A DNA stretch of 64,000 bases from Aculops lycopersici (lineage: Eukaryota; Arthropoda; Arachnida; Trombidiformes; Eriophyidae), in the NCBI GenBank assembly GCA_015350385.1, contig WNKI01000001.1, positions 5,463,010 to 5,527,009 on the forward strand, given 5' to 3'. A program made the translations under genes and the position numbers. The notes below the pieces were generated by a model. The model was not told where the DNA came from. It saw only the letters and a program-made list of their open reading frames with translations, and ran no database searches. This document shows positions 10,700 to 23,405 of this stretch, piece by piece; within the stretch, counting starts at the first letter, position 1, and every line of letters starts with the position of its first letter.

Positions 10700-11617
10700 A
10701 TGTACCCAAATCAAGGATACCCACAACAGGGCGGCTACCCACAACAAGGAGGTTACCCTCCGCAACCTGGTTTTGGATATGGCCAGCAACAGCCTGGTTA
10801 CGGCGGGGGCTACCCGCCGACCGGTCCCTCGGTTAACCTAAATGTAGGCCCACAGGCCGGTGGTTTCGGAGGCTTCAATCCAAATGCAGGCGGTGGGGGC
10901 GGCGATAGTGGTTGGGGCACCGATCCGGTGGGTTTGTTTGCAGAGAAGGCCATTCGTCAAGCATTCATCAGCAAAGTATATTCAATTCTAACCGTGCAAC
11001 TCATATTCACATCCATTCTCGTTGGAGCTTTTGTATTAGATAACAGCACCAAGCTCTACTTTAAACAGTCCCAGGGATGGATGTTTGTTGGCTTCGGAAT
11101 ATTCTTTGTCACCTATCTCATATTGGCTTGCGTAGAATCAGCCAGGCGCTCAACACCATGCAACTTTATCCTATTGAGCATCCTAACTCTAGGCTATGGA
11201 CTTGTAGCCGCAATCACCTCTTGCCGCTACGATACCAAGGTTGTTCTATTTGCATTCTTAGCAACCGGTATAAGTTGTTTCCTCATAGCGGCCTTTGCGA
11301 GAACAACATCATTCGATATGACCAACTGTGGAACAACACTGTGTCTCCTAGGTCTAGCCCATATGGTTATTGGTACAATATTGGCTTTAGTTTTGGCCTC
11401 CATGGGCTACGCAAATTGGGGCTCGCTCATATTATCCATAGGAGGAGCTCTATTAGCCTCATTGTATCTCATATTTGATCTACAGTTGATTATGGGCGGC
11501 CGCAAGTGCGAGCTCTCGCCAGAGGAGTACATCCTAGGTGCTGTCATGCTCTATACCGACATTATCCAAATCTTTATCTATTTGCTCGAAATCTTCAGCC
11601 GAATGAGTGATGACTAG
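10700..11617 (+). CDS. GRINA: GRINA/TMBIM3-like (Lifeguard, Bax inhibitor-1 family) membrane protein, 305 aa
   Basis: Multi-pass membrane protein of ER/Golgi membranes in the Bax-inhibitor-1 family, linked to calcium leak and protection from cell death. Residues 1-75 are a Pro/Gly/Gln/Tyr-rich cytosolic tail with repeated GYPQQGGYP units, the hallmark of GRINA-type members. From about residue 95 come seven hydrophobic segments, starting after the conserved IRQAFISKVYSILTVQL. The C-terminal half includes LYLIFDLQLIMGG and SPEEYILGAVMLYTDIIQIF, which hold the family's conserved acidic residues. Length and architecture are normal, in a single exon. The ATG at 10700 opens directly into the conserved MYPNQGYP-type tail. 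Confidence 0.95.
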   Translation: MYPNQGYPQQGGYPQQGGYPPQPGFGYGQQQPGYGGGYPPTGPSVNLNVGPQAGGFGGFNPNAGGGGGDSGWGTDPVGLFAEKAIRQAFISKVYSILTVQLIFTSILVGAFVLDNSTKLYFKQSQGWMFVGFGIFFVTYLILACVESARRSTPCNFILLSILTLGYGLVAAITSCRYDTKVVLFAFLATGISCFLIAAFARTTSFDMTNCGTTLCLLGLAHMVIGTILALVLASMGYANWGSLILSIGGALLASLYLIFDLQLIMGGRKCELSPEEYILGAVMLYTDIIQIFIYLLEIFSRMSDD

Positions 11618-14600
11618 ATTGCGAAGCTATTGGACAACACTCAGAAAAGGTTATCGAGCTAAAAACATCCTCAACGTTGGAACCAGTAGGCGAACATATT
11701 TCGTTGCTATTAACACCAAAACAACATAAACATTAAGATAAACTAACATTCAACCAAATACAAACTCAAGCATCGAAGCTTAACACACTCTCAAACTTAA
11801 GACTAGTCTCAAGACGCCGAAATTAGAAGTATGGTCATCAAGCTGCCTAAGTGATTGATACAGATCAAACAAATGAAAGCAACAAAGATGCAGTGATTGA
11901 ACCAAACGGAGCACGATTTCATTCCACCGATGTACAATGAACTCCTCCTCTTCTTCTTTCTACGCACCCGAAGGTAGGACCAAAGAGTTTGATGCCATTA
12001 AAGAAGCCAAAAAATCTTGCGCCCTCAACGGAATTCGCTCGATCCATATGATTAATTGTATGTAAAATGAGAGCGTGAACACTAACAAAAAGAGTAATCA
12101 AATGATATGCAATAACATTCTCACACACACAACGCGTCTACTCACCTTGGTCTTGATGCTTTAGCGTCTTACTAAATGTTGGATTTGCTTGTCGAGAGAC
12201 CTTCTTATAATTTAATTTCTATAACTTCTTCCGCCTCCTCTTTTCCTTCTTCTCGACTCTTCTTCTGTATCGATCCGATTCGACTCTTGGGGGTGACTTG
12301 GAATGCGCTGGTTGTTCGGGTGTTGGCAGGTAAATTCCAATCAGCAAACACTTTGGTCATCGCGGTATGCGGCGACGACGACGAGGGCAGCAGTGGTGGT
12401 CACTCTAGCACTTGTTGCTGTTCACCTCTGTCATCCTGGTTTTGAAGGTAAACAATGCTGGAATTAGCAGAACTTTGGGTGTGTATGTGTTTCGTTGGTG
12501 TTCACTAGTTTGGCTATCGGGGATCACGAAGACTCGGTTGGCAGACTTAGGGGTGGCAAGGATAGAGAGAAATGCGAGACAAGACCAGTAGCAGCAATCA
12601 CCGGCACCGACACTACCGGCAACCAGAAATGAAGGAACAACTGGAGGTGAGCAAGAGAGCTGGTTATATGATCGTCGGCCTGCCGAACGATCGCTTGCTT
12701 GCTTGCAAAGTGGAAGCGGTGGCAAAACTGCGAGCCACTCTACCTGCGCCGGTAAGGAGAAAGTGAGCAATCAGCTGACCATCGTCGGCCAGCCGCCAAG
12801 GTGGAAGCCAACAAGTGGCGCCGCCGCCGCCGCCGCCGCCGACGACGCTGCGCCAACGACACCGCTGCTGCCACTACCTCCACCTCCACCACAGACACCA
12901 CAAACACCGACTGCCGATCGCCTCTGGTTTTGCATTTGCCGCTGGCCGTCGTCGTTTCTAGGGGGCAACCTCAGGTGGCTACCGTTGCTGCTGTCTCTTG
13001 TTTGGTTGACCGAGTAGCAGGTCCGTTGGTGGGTTCGAGTGGACGAGCGCCGGATAGTCGATGTAGAGAAGCCGAGCGGGTGGCAAGCTGAGCTATCGCG
13101 CCATTGGAGAGTTGTCGCCAATGACAGCGACATCGACGACAACTGCAAGACGGCGTAGACACTTGTTGCTCAAGCCACTGTTCAATTGGCTTCCACCTGC
13201 AACGGTAATCGCTTCCACCTACGACACTTCACCTGGCAACGTCAACGGCAAATATAGCCTCACGGTAGCAAGAGCAACGGTGGCAATAGCACCAGCAATA
13301 GCAGTAACAACAAGCCATTTGGCCGAGCCACTCGAGCAACAAGCCAGACGGCCGGCCAATAAGGCTATTTGACTGCCGCCACTATTACTACAGCTACCTC
13401 AGCTAACACTACTACAACAACTACCACCATCGCCAACTAGTACTATTACTGCATGCTTCCCATTATCATGATCACCTGGCGTCAAACCTCAAATGTGTGA
13501 CCAGCTAGCTTATCTCCTATCTATCTTACTAGCAACAGTTTGAATGCCTTGCGAGAGACTTTCGCTCAGCGCCGACTGACTGCAACTAATGCTGCAGCTA
13601 CCACTCGATCAACTGCAGCTGTAATGGTGGTCTAGTATAGTAGTTTCTCTCGTGTTATAGTGACGCCTGTTGATTCAGGTTCCGAAAGTATGGCGCCCGC
13701 GAGACTATGTGTCTTAGTAATGGCGGTTTGTGTGATAACAACTCGCTGGTGGTAGCTCATGATGATCGACTCGCTTGCTAGCTCACCGGACTAGAGTGAA
13801 ACAGAGAGATAGAGAGAGGGCACAGTCTAAGTAGAAAGCCACCTGTTGCCGGTTGCTGCGTTGTTTTAAGCGTAGACATGTGTCATATTTGATTCACACC
13901 ACAACCACTCGAGCAACATCACAGCATTAGACTAAGACGCAGAGACAAACAACGGGAAGTTGGGCTAGCCTACGGAGTCATTGGAATATTCCATTTGACC
14001 AACCAGAGCAACAATGAGACAACCAAGTCGCCCTTTCGGCCATCATTAGTGGCTTAGCCAGGTTGATTTTGGCTGAAAACTCAAGCGACTGACTATTCTA
14101 TGGCTTATCTCTATTTCTGTTGGCGAGATTTTGTTGAGCATTAATGAGGTTACTCACAAAAAAAAACTCGCATCGCTAATTGCTCAGTATGCTCTACTGA
14201 GGCCAGAGGTCTAAAACTGGGGAGCCTGCTCGTTGGGAACGAGAAGGTCCAGTCGTTAGTGCAAATAGTGTACCACCTCCGGTTCGAGAAGGCGCAGTGG
14301 CATACGTTTGGGAAATTTGGAATAATGAAAAATTTATGCCCGCCGGCGTGATTATGAGTCTCATTTCGAGTTATGGTCACTATTTCGTCACCTGTTTGAA
14401 TTTTTTTTCACCAAATCCTCTCCATTTGTCTACAATAACCTGAAACACTGCCTAAGAGCCGTAGTTTTCGTGTGGCGGTCATTTTAATGTCACCATTGAA
14501 GGATATTGTCACTTAAATTTAGCGACATATTTTATTATTGTTCAACAAATTGTTCAAATTAAATTAACGCTTATTCACTTGATAGTCAGAGTTGAGTAGC

Positions 14601-14683
14601 TATTGAGTATCTACTTGTGTTTGTAGAAGGTATCGTTTACCTGCAACCGGGCCAGGTCGAAGAGGTGGGACCGTTATTTGGAC
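11618..14683. other. Mostly non-coding, GRINA 3' flank and downstream of the Gly-rich gene
   Basis: Three kb without a gene I can support. The start is the presumed GRINA 3' UTR. Overlapping ORFs at 12.2-13.4 kb on both strands are products of GC-rich trinucleotide repeats and show no domain. If the Gly-rich gene on the minus strand uses the splice donor at its end (14687), further exons could lie here, but none is recognisable. Confidence 0.45.
12819..12840. repeat. (GCC)n trinucleotide tract
   Basis: About seven tandem GCC units, continued by degenerate GAC/GCN triplets. It produces poly-Ala or poly-Arg in opposing short ORFs that are probably not genes. Confidence 0.8.
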
Positions 14684-15612
14684 TCACCTGCGGCGCCTCC
14701 TGTCGGAGGGCAACTCAAATCTCGCCTCAAAGGGAATGATGCCACCTGGTAAGAGAGGTAGGTTGTGATTAATTAGATCGCCATTATGATTATGATTTAC
14801 TCCAACCTCTTGCTGGGAATCTGGACGATGGTGTTGAGTTAACTCAATTAGTCGGTGGGTTGGTGCCGAACCATGTGATTGCTGGCCTCCATTTAGGTAA
14901 CTACCGAGAGCATTAACTCTATTTGTTGTATCCGAAATCGACTGGGGCGTCACCACCTGTAGCCCCTCGCTGGTGACAGCGGTGGGCTGGTTGTTGCTAC
15001 CTGCGTACTGTTCGCCATAATCGTCGTTATTTCTCATTTCCGGCGACACCTCGAAGGAGTACTGCTGCGATGCGGCTCCATAGCCTCCACCGCCGCCGCT
15101 ACCTCCGCCGCCTCCCCCGTAGCTCATCATCATTTGGCGCTCCCCGTCGCCTCCTCCGTATTCCGCGCCGCCACCGCCGTATTCTCCGCCGCCGCCGCTG
15201 CCACCTCCGTCGTAGCCCCCAACGCTTGCTTGTAACATCTGGGCCGGGATCCTGCAACAGATTGTTTTTGGAAATAAAATTTTAGTTAGATTTCGAGCGT
15301 CTCCCTGAAGTTTAAACTCGACAGGTGGCACACACAAAGAAACACGGTTACTTACGGAATGATGACTATCTTCTCCTTGGTCTTGCCACCTCCCTTCCGG
15401 CCGCCGCCATTGCCCATCGGAGCGCACATTGGCATTGGTATTGGCATGGGCATCGGGTAATGGCCGCCGCCACCGTAGCCACCTCCTCCGCCGCCGTGAT
15501 GGCCCATCATAACGATCATATTTCCTCCCTTCTCCTTCTTCTCTTTGTCCTTCTTAGCCGTCGCCAGATGGACGAGGCAACTAAGTGTAGCGATTAAGAG
15601 GATGACTTTCAT
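14684..15612 (-). CDS. Glycine-rich secreted protein, two exons, ~274 aa
   Basis: Not assigned to a named family. Exon 1 (15612-15356) starts MKVILLIATLSCLVHLATA, a clear signal peptide cut near residue 19. Next come a Lys/Glu stretch, a Gly-rich block and an MPMPIPMPM run. A donor (CC|GTAAGT) and an acceptor (TTGCAG|G) define a 104 bp intron (15355-15252), and the frame continues into exon 2 (15251-14684). Exon 2 has GGGGEYGGGG and YGGGGGG repeats, then a less repetitive Asn/Gln/His region and a C-terminus FELPSD followed by arginines. The frame stops at TGA 14686-14684, but the bases there also read CAG|GTGAGT, a perfect donor, so the last codon may be a splice site. Composition suggests a cuticle or extracellular matrix protein (inference). 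Confidence 0.7.
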
Positions 15613-18600
15613 TATTTTCTCTTTATGGCTTCTATTTTCTCTATTGTTTATTTTACATCCACCATAAACATGGAATATTTTGAATACCTCAAATTCCCCT
15701 TTTCAGGTACAGCTCCAGTTTCTTCTCATTTTGATGTCTTGAATTGCATTCTCGATGAGCCAAGTCACTCTCGATAAACTTTCGCTTATTCCCTCAATGT
15801 GAAACGACGATTGATTTCTATCTGATTGTTGGCAGATGATGAGGATGTCTGATTGCAATAAGATTTGGTGGGGCAATTGGATTGAATCACTTGGTAGGGC
15901 GAAAGAAACGAACGATGATCAATATGAAACAGCTCGCAAATTGGATGTCTGCGATTGACATGCGTATAAATACAATGAGCTAGTCAAAAAAGGAAGGTGG
16001 AAAGTAAGCGACAGCTCATCTATTGCTGTCTACCTACCTGGCGACTTGCCTACCACCTGCCAACCTACCTGTTTGACTATCCACTTTCTTGCGAGTTGTT
16101 CTACTCTTTGTGTGTACGAGTCTGCCCGCCAATTAACTTGTTGCTCGACGTGAGCATAGAAAAATGGGTGACAATCAACTAGAACTAGCTACTTGAGACT
16201 CAGAATCTCCAATTGCCGCTCATCCTTGTCCATAACTATCCATAGGCTGGATGTATACGGACAACCGGTTGCCAGTCAAAGTCGCAGGAGCCTATCGATA
16301 AGATAGCTCGTCGGCTAGCAGCCTCCTCGCATCACTGGCCACATGGATGGGGGCAACTTGCTCGCCTCTCTCGGTTCATAACTCACCAGACTGGCAAGGT
16401 GCAATCAACTAAAGCAATAGTTATGGTTGGTTCCAGGCGCAAAAAGTCAAATCAAGTTTAGTTGGTCTTTTGGATGCTGCAGCATCCTGATTCCAGGCCA
16501 CCTGTTGGCTCACTCGGACCTGAGCCGGGAGCACTCAGGGAGCCAAGCAAAAAGGTGTGGAAGAAGTCTATTTTAATTTGAATCTCCCGGTTTGAAGATA
16601 ACAACAGGATTTATGTGATGATTGTGACAAAATAATTGATTTGAATAGCCGATGACAGATGTAGATCGCGGGTATCAAAGAGGTGCGGTCGTGTCAGACT
16701 CTTAGTTCGACTCCTGGCTTGTTAGCCCTCTGATATTTGACTAGAACAAGCAAACAGACAGACCATTGCTTGTCGCTAGATGAGTTGGTGCCATGGGAGT
16801 ATCTTGCAGTTATGTGAGCACGAAAGTGACGGTAATAATAATCTTGATGATCGATCATCATTCAAATGAGATCCCTCGCGTGACGTCATGGCAACCGAGG
16901 CGCAATTGCCGTTAGTTGCCGCTGCAATCGCCAGCCCACCCGCCGACCACTTGTTGTTGATTCAAACATATCCCGAGGGTCCTGTAATGAGCTCTCCTTG
17001 GAAATGAGATTGGGGCCACACCCGGCGACACAGGCGCGCACTTGACCTTCATTTTTGTCGTTGTGTCTAGTGGTTGTGTTCGTTGTTGTTGTCTCGTCGA
17101 GCAAACAAGATACAGGAAGCCACCACAGCGGCCGCCAAGTTTGAAAGATGATATTGCCGTTAGTTTGTCTATCCGTTTCGGCTGCTACGCTAATTTTCAA
17201 CGCCACTTCTCCTAATGGATCTCTCCAGACTCGCACCTGTGTACCTGTGTATGAGTCTCAGCGAACCTGTGCTTGTGTGTTTAGAATCGTATAGCAGTAC
17301 ACGGCGATCAGTTGCGAGGAGAAGCTAATCTGAGCAGCTATGCTAATGGTCAGCTAATGATGCAACTCCCTCACTTAGCCTGCATTTAGCATCGGAGCTT
17401 TGGATTCTTGTTGCGACAGTGGTGTAAGGAATTTTTCATATATAATCATCGTCATGCTCCCGTGATGTTAGTCGGGACTCCCTGTCCCCATCTAGTTTCG
17501 AGGGCAATCTTTGCCCTGCGTTTGCGGTTTCAATGATGCAATTGTGTGTGACTGTGTGTTTGTGTCGGTGTGTAGAGCGATGACAAGGGCAAGGAGCAAA
17601 CATGTAAAGGCACCACAACAAACCAAGACTAAAATACTAGACCGAATGGCGATTCGAGAGCCACAAGAGGAAGTGTGGAAACAAACGACCTGGTGGTTGT
17701 GGTTACATAAGACTTTGTTGTCGATACACTAAGTAAACATGCGCTAAAACATGTGTCTGTTGTCGAGTCTTCGTGGTCGTCGTGGTTGTGGTCGTCTTCG
17801 GCGCGCCACTGCGGCCACCGTCGACTCTCGAGGATTCTCTCAGACCTTGCCGTTGTCATTATGAACAGTAAAGACACTCACAGGTGGTTGCTGTCATACC
17901 TGTGACTGAGCTATGACAGTTCCATCTTCTCCTCCTCCTCCTCCTCCTCCCAGTGTGCCATTGGGTTAATGATGCAGATCAAGTGGTGCGTCTTGGTTAC
18001 CTGTCATTCGGACCAAGACTCTTGAGGAGTCTTCAAAGAAGAGGATTTTTTTAGAAATTTAACGCGAAAATGAATCTTGCGGTACAATCGCTTGTCACAC
18101 TTGCCACTCGGGGCTAGTGTGACAACTAAACTAAACCATGTTAAACTGACTATCCTCTGGGTTTCACTCACTTTGCTCACATTGACACCAACTCTCAACT
18201 GAAAGTTGGTGGAAATATTCGACACTTAAGGCAAAACTACTGATATACACCTTGAAATTTGGGGAAAGAGAAACCGCAAAGTTCTCGCTGCAAGTGAATG
18301 TATATCTCGGTGCATAGCGAGAGCTTAAGTCAACTTTTAATGTCGCTGCTAGTGATGCCCCAAAGAACACCAGAGGAAGTTTCATATGTCAATCAGAGTT
18401 GACGCGCAAGAGAAGGTAGCGGCTAGCCAGCAACAGGTGGCTGGCTGTTCATCATTATCGCCCTTCGAAACTTACCGCGAATTTCAAGCTGCTACGCTTG
18501 CTCCCTCGATCTAAATCCACAAGTGGCAACCGCAGAGGAGAGAAACTGGAGCAAGCCAACACTTAGCGCGCTCGAGAGTTTTGCTTGATACCTGAGCTAT

Positions 18601-21299
18601 GAGCTAAGACAACAAGCTTATCGAGCCCCTCGGTTAAGTAAAGGTAAAGTTGGGGTAAGGCAGAGGTAGAGGTATATATGGTGTTCTATTTTGTGTGCAC
18701 TAGTTCATGTCGCCATCATTAGACGCATACAAACTCATGCACAATTTTGTCGCCTACCTTGACTTCTTCGAGAGGCGCGCAAGGTGAAACTTTTGAGTTG
18801 TTCTGAAACTTGAAATCGATTTCGAAATCCAAGTGATCATAATGTTTCTAGACATCTCATTCACATGCTTGAGTAGGTCGTGATTTATGAACAAATTTCA
18901 TATATATCCTTTTGGCGAGGAAAAAGAAACACCGGAGATTTCAATTTTGGATTCAAGTCCTGAAAAAAGTGACCCAAATTTTCACTCAAGGGACAAAATA
19001 AAATGACGAAGTATGTCAGCTTACATCAGGATCCAACTTTCAGGCACTAATTAGTCTAGCTTCTGTCTAAGTTCTCATAATGACAATGACAACACCGACA
19101 ACAACAACGATAACGAAGCCTAATGACGGGAGGTTTTGTTGTCTTGACTTCTGTTTAGTGAGGTAAAAATATTGCTCTAGAATTAGAATATTGAAGCCAA
19201 CTAAGTGAGACATCAACTTTTCCTTGGCCTTCAATAGAGGCAAAGACAACCTCCTACCTGTTGCTCATAAACCCCCCAAGGCTCGGCGGCTTGTGGTAAG
19301 TCTGTCAGTCGATTCCCTCTCGTTGTGCTCATGATCTAGATACAAACTGAAAAGTAAGCGGAGAACAAGCGACACAAAATGTGTGGCAAATTGTAAGGAG
19401 CTGGCGAGCCACACATTCGGCCAGGAAAAAGTAATTAAAATGAGATAAAGACAAACTCCATTTTAAAAGTGACTGACTGAATGACAAGTCTACCTTTTCC
19501 CTATGCAAAATAAATGACCACATTTAACTCACAAGTCAACTCGCCGGCTTCTCTGTGTGAATCTCCAAGAGAGCAACTCGGGGTGGTTTCATATGAAGCC
19601 ACCTCGCTAATCTCAATATAAGACTTCAAACAAGTGGTTTTCGCCACTAAAACCACGGAGAAATGATGATCTGAAGCCAGACCACAGGCTAAAAACCCCT
19701 TTGGTCACCTCGGTTGCCTGTTGTCTTTTGCGTCGCCTCCTTCTCCTCAGTCGCCCTTCTGTTTGGCTTGGAAAAATTAGAGCAAAAGCTGAGGGATGAA
19801 AATAGTAAGGAGAAGCTCACATCTTTCCATTTGGCTGCTCTCTCTCTCTCTCTCTGGCCGCCAATTACCTGTACACCAACTCATTAGGATAATCGCATCA
19901 CTTGAGCGACTCGCTTACATTTCGTCCACAGCATTCAAAATAAGACTCGTTTGCAACGGAACCACTCCTCTAAAGAGTTTTACGGTCACTTGAGGTTTTA
20001 CTCTCGGTCATTATCGTGGTTGTCTCTATTTGTTTGTCCATCTATCTGCCTGTCTGATCAGACCTTCAGCCCTCGGTTGAAACAAAACACTTTAGAGTAG
20101 AATTCAAAGAATCGCCTTCCTTCTTTCTAATTAGACATCACGTCAAATGGATCGATGCAAACGCCGACAGTCAGACTGAGAAACTAGCCGTGAAATTGGG
20201 TTAAAGTGGCTCAATCGAATGAGTGTCAATTGTTTTTGTGCCTGTGCATCTGGAGCTAGATTTTCCCTTTTTGCTTCAGCTGAGGCATCCAATATACTCT
20301 CAGTTATTTCAACTTTAGCTCCAACTTGGCTAAACTCGGCTACAGGTATCGCATCGTTTGGGCATCGCGCATTAAACGATGAAAGCAAACACTTGTCGGC
20401 CTGGCCAATTTCATGGATCCACTTTAGTGTATATCTTTTACCATTATTATCATTGAAACCCCCTAACAAAAGTGAAAATGAGTAGAGGGAGACGAGGGCG
20501 AGAGACTTTGATGTTTAACGACTACTGGATTGTAACTAGCCATAAGAAGAGGATAACAACAAACTCTCTCACTCAAGCAGTCGACCAACTGACTTACAGT
20601 CCAACTTGCGTCCCTTCTGTATAGTGAGTAGCGACTCTTTTTGGAACAACAAAAGTTGAGCCAACATTCCAAAGGATCAGCATCAAAGGAAGTGGAGAAG
20701 ACGATCACGCGAATGCTCGCTTTATAAATGTTGTCTTGAAATGTATATCCTTTGTGGCCTCTCCCGTCTGGTCGTCTCATCAGCTCTTCTCGTCTCTCCC
20801 TCTTATCTTGACCCATCTTTGCGTTGAGTTATAGCGATCGATGTGGTGAGTATTAGATGAGGATTCGCTTTTACTATCCGGCTGGCCTTTTGACTTGCTA
20901 CATTTGGAGGAATTCAAAGTATATGAGAGCATCAATGGTAGCAAAGGCAACAGTCGGGCCGAGGACGCTTGGGCGGCATTATGAGTGGAGAGTGGCCACC
21001 TGTGTGCGCTTTAGTGATGGCTCGCTCTTTTCGATTTTGACCTCATTGGTGCGCCTCGAGATTTAAGTCCTCTCTCTCTCCCTTTATTCCCTTTATTCTT
21101 CAAATTGGCGACTCCAATTGTCTCTCTCCATCTATTAAAACTCGCCCGTCTGACGCTCGGCGTTGACCAGCCAGCCGGTTGAGCAAAACCAAAGGGCAAA
21201 GGGGGAGAAATTGAGACGGACAAACAATGATAAGTAATAATTGAATTGCGTGCTAATCTCAATCAATCCGCCAGAGATGTCTGCCGCAGGTTGCAACGG

Positions 21300-21343
21300 A
21301 AGCAGCAGCAGCAACAACAACAACGACAACAACAACAACAACA
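21300..21343. repeat. (AGC)n/(AAC)n trinucleotide tract
   Basis: Tandem AGC units run into imperfect AAC units in non-coding sequence. Confidence 0.7.
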
Positions 21344-21996
21344 AATGCAACATTAACAGGAACACAACCACTTGTGTGTTCCCTTTGAACCAGATCATCT
21401 GCACGGAGAACGATGTAACTTTGCGAGTAATTTTGATCGCTGCCAGTCTTCTCTCTTTCCATCTAGTTATTTTCAATCAACTCGATGGGTGCGCTAACAT
21501 TTGGACTAATACTCTTCTTCCTCCTCCTCCTTCTTCTCCTTCCTCTACTAAATCGTTGCGATACTAACAACGGACTTGGAATCACGAACACAAAGCAACT
21601 CTACCCATTGCTCTTTGACCATATCACAAAACCATTAGCTAACTCTCGCTGCAATGAGTCGAATAAAAACGCGACCATTAGTCTGGCAAATTCACGACAT
21701 TGACATTGAATTCTAACGGAAACAATCATTATCGGACTAATATTCTTGTGCCACATACATACATCTATGATATTGTCGTAGATCACATAACCCAATTTTA
21801 AAATTTGCACAGGTAGACATAACAATTATATTATCCCGTTGTCGTGGTATTAGTCTCTCTGTGACCCATAAACGTGCACGTACTTTGTGATCTCGACAAT
21901 TTTTTCCGTGTCTTTTTCCCTCTCGACCTCATCGGCAGCAGAGGCAAAAAAGAATAAACTTTTCAAGTTTTATATCATTCGCTTCGATGGCGAGCC

Positions 21997-22020
21997 GATC
22001 GATCGATCGATCGATCGATG
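21997..22020. repeat. (GATC)n tetranucleotide tract
   Basis: About six tandem GATC units. Confidence 0.8.
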
Positions 22021-23200
22021 CACTGGAGCGAACATTTTACCGAGAAACTCTCCTTACCTCTTACTTCCTACCTGTGTAACAATAATAATAAAACTGATCG
22101 CTCAACAGGTTGTCGCAGTTGTAGTTGCTGGTGATGCCTTCACGCGGTTGCGCCAACACCTTCGAAACGCTCGGTTTATTTGCCCGGCGTTGCCATTAAG
22201 CTAACGATGTATTGTTTTTTGCCTGTTGTGCTAGCCGGCAAACTTTTATATTTATACTTATCCAAGCAGCCAACAAGGATGAGCTAACCCTTTGAGTCTA
22301 GCCCAAGGAGCGAAAAGCTTTTGGAGACTGCTGGGGTCTTTTTAGTTTTCGGAAATTGGCGACAAATGGCTGTGAGCCCGTCGAGAGCACGGAAATTACA
22401 CAACGCAGCGCCAGTGTTTGCACAAGCAACAAGTGAGCCACCGCATCTAGTTCAATCAGTTGCCACTTGATCGCGAATTGCGACTGCGGCGATAACCATG
22501 CAGCTGATTTAGTCGCTGCAACATGAGCATCGGCAGCGCAGGATTCCGTTAGTTTTTTGCAGAGTTTTTTGCCTAACGGACAGCTAGCAGCAAGCCCGGC
22601 ACTAGCACACAAGCGAGTCTTTATTAACAGGTGAGTGCGAGAGTTGCGCGCATGCGCCCCTCGCTCGCCCCTAGCCACAACATTCAAGGTCAACAAAAAT
22701 ATACCGCTAGCCGCCGCCGCTGCAACCACAACCACCACCGGAGATTCTAGCGGGACTTTCGCGTTGAGTCTGCGCAGTTTACACTAAAGCGGCGCGTTAT
22801 TTTCCAATGGATGACTGCGAGAAAAGTCTCGAGGCTTGACCACCGCCGCCGCAGCATTGAGAGTAGCACGAAAGAGAAGATCCAATTCCCCCTTTAGTTT
22901 GCATAACTCACTCACTCGCTCGCCAGTTTTAGCTAGAAAGACAGAGAAATCACCGAGCTCCGGAGGAGAGAACGAGAGCAACAGAAGCAACAGGTGAATA
23001 TTGCGCCATATCCATTAGAAAAGCTAGCAGTAGGAGTGTTGTCATTGTGGGCTGAGCTCAGGTTTCACTGGTCAGCGAAGTGAGATTAGCGACTCGTCAC
23101 TTTGTCAGTCAGTCAGTCAAAATTTTTTGGCAGATCAAATTAGAATTTAGAAAATTTCATTCGCATTCGAAACGTCGACGAGTAAACAACAACGAAAAGA

Positions 23201-23249
23201 AAACTTAACTTAACTTAACTTAACTTAACTTGTTCTAACTTAACTTAAT
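23201..23249. repeat. (AACTT)n pentanucleotide tract
   Basis: About six clean AACTT units followed by degenerate copies, within the presumed 5' UTR or promoter of the PAN/ZP gene, about 160-200 nt before its ATG. Confidence 0.8.
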
Positions 23250-23405
23250 TTAATTTAAAAAATAATCCAACTCTACTCAACTCAAAGCACAAAAACAACG
23301 ACATCAACATCAACGACAACAACAACGACATCTAAAACCTAAACAAAAAACAATTACCTGTTATTTATCACCCTAAGTTATAAAACACCAACCACCACCA
23401 TCAAT

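Larger units (their letters stand above)
15613..23405. other. Long non-coding stretch upstream of the PAN/ZP gene
   Basis: About 7.8 kb between two outward-facing secreted-protein genes. No ORF shows a domain, and frames above 100 codons (for example 22298-22738) look like chance. It is rich in CAACAGGT/ACCTGTTG-type sites and short microsatellites. It probably holds promoters, 5' UTR sequence and regulatory DNA of the two flanking genes. Confidence 0.45.

Noticed and set aside
16640..16730. tRNA-like AGTTCGACTCCTGGC segment
   Set aside because: T-loop-like string only; no D arm, anticodon arm or acceptor stem pairs with it.
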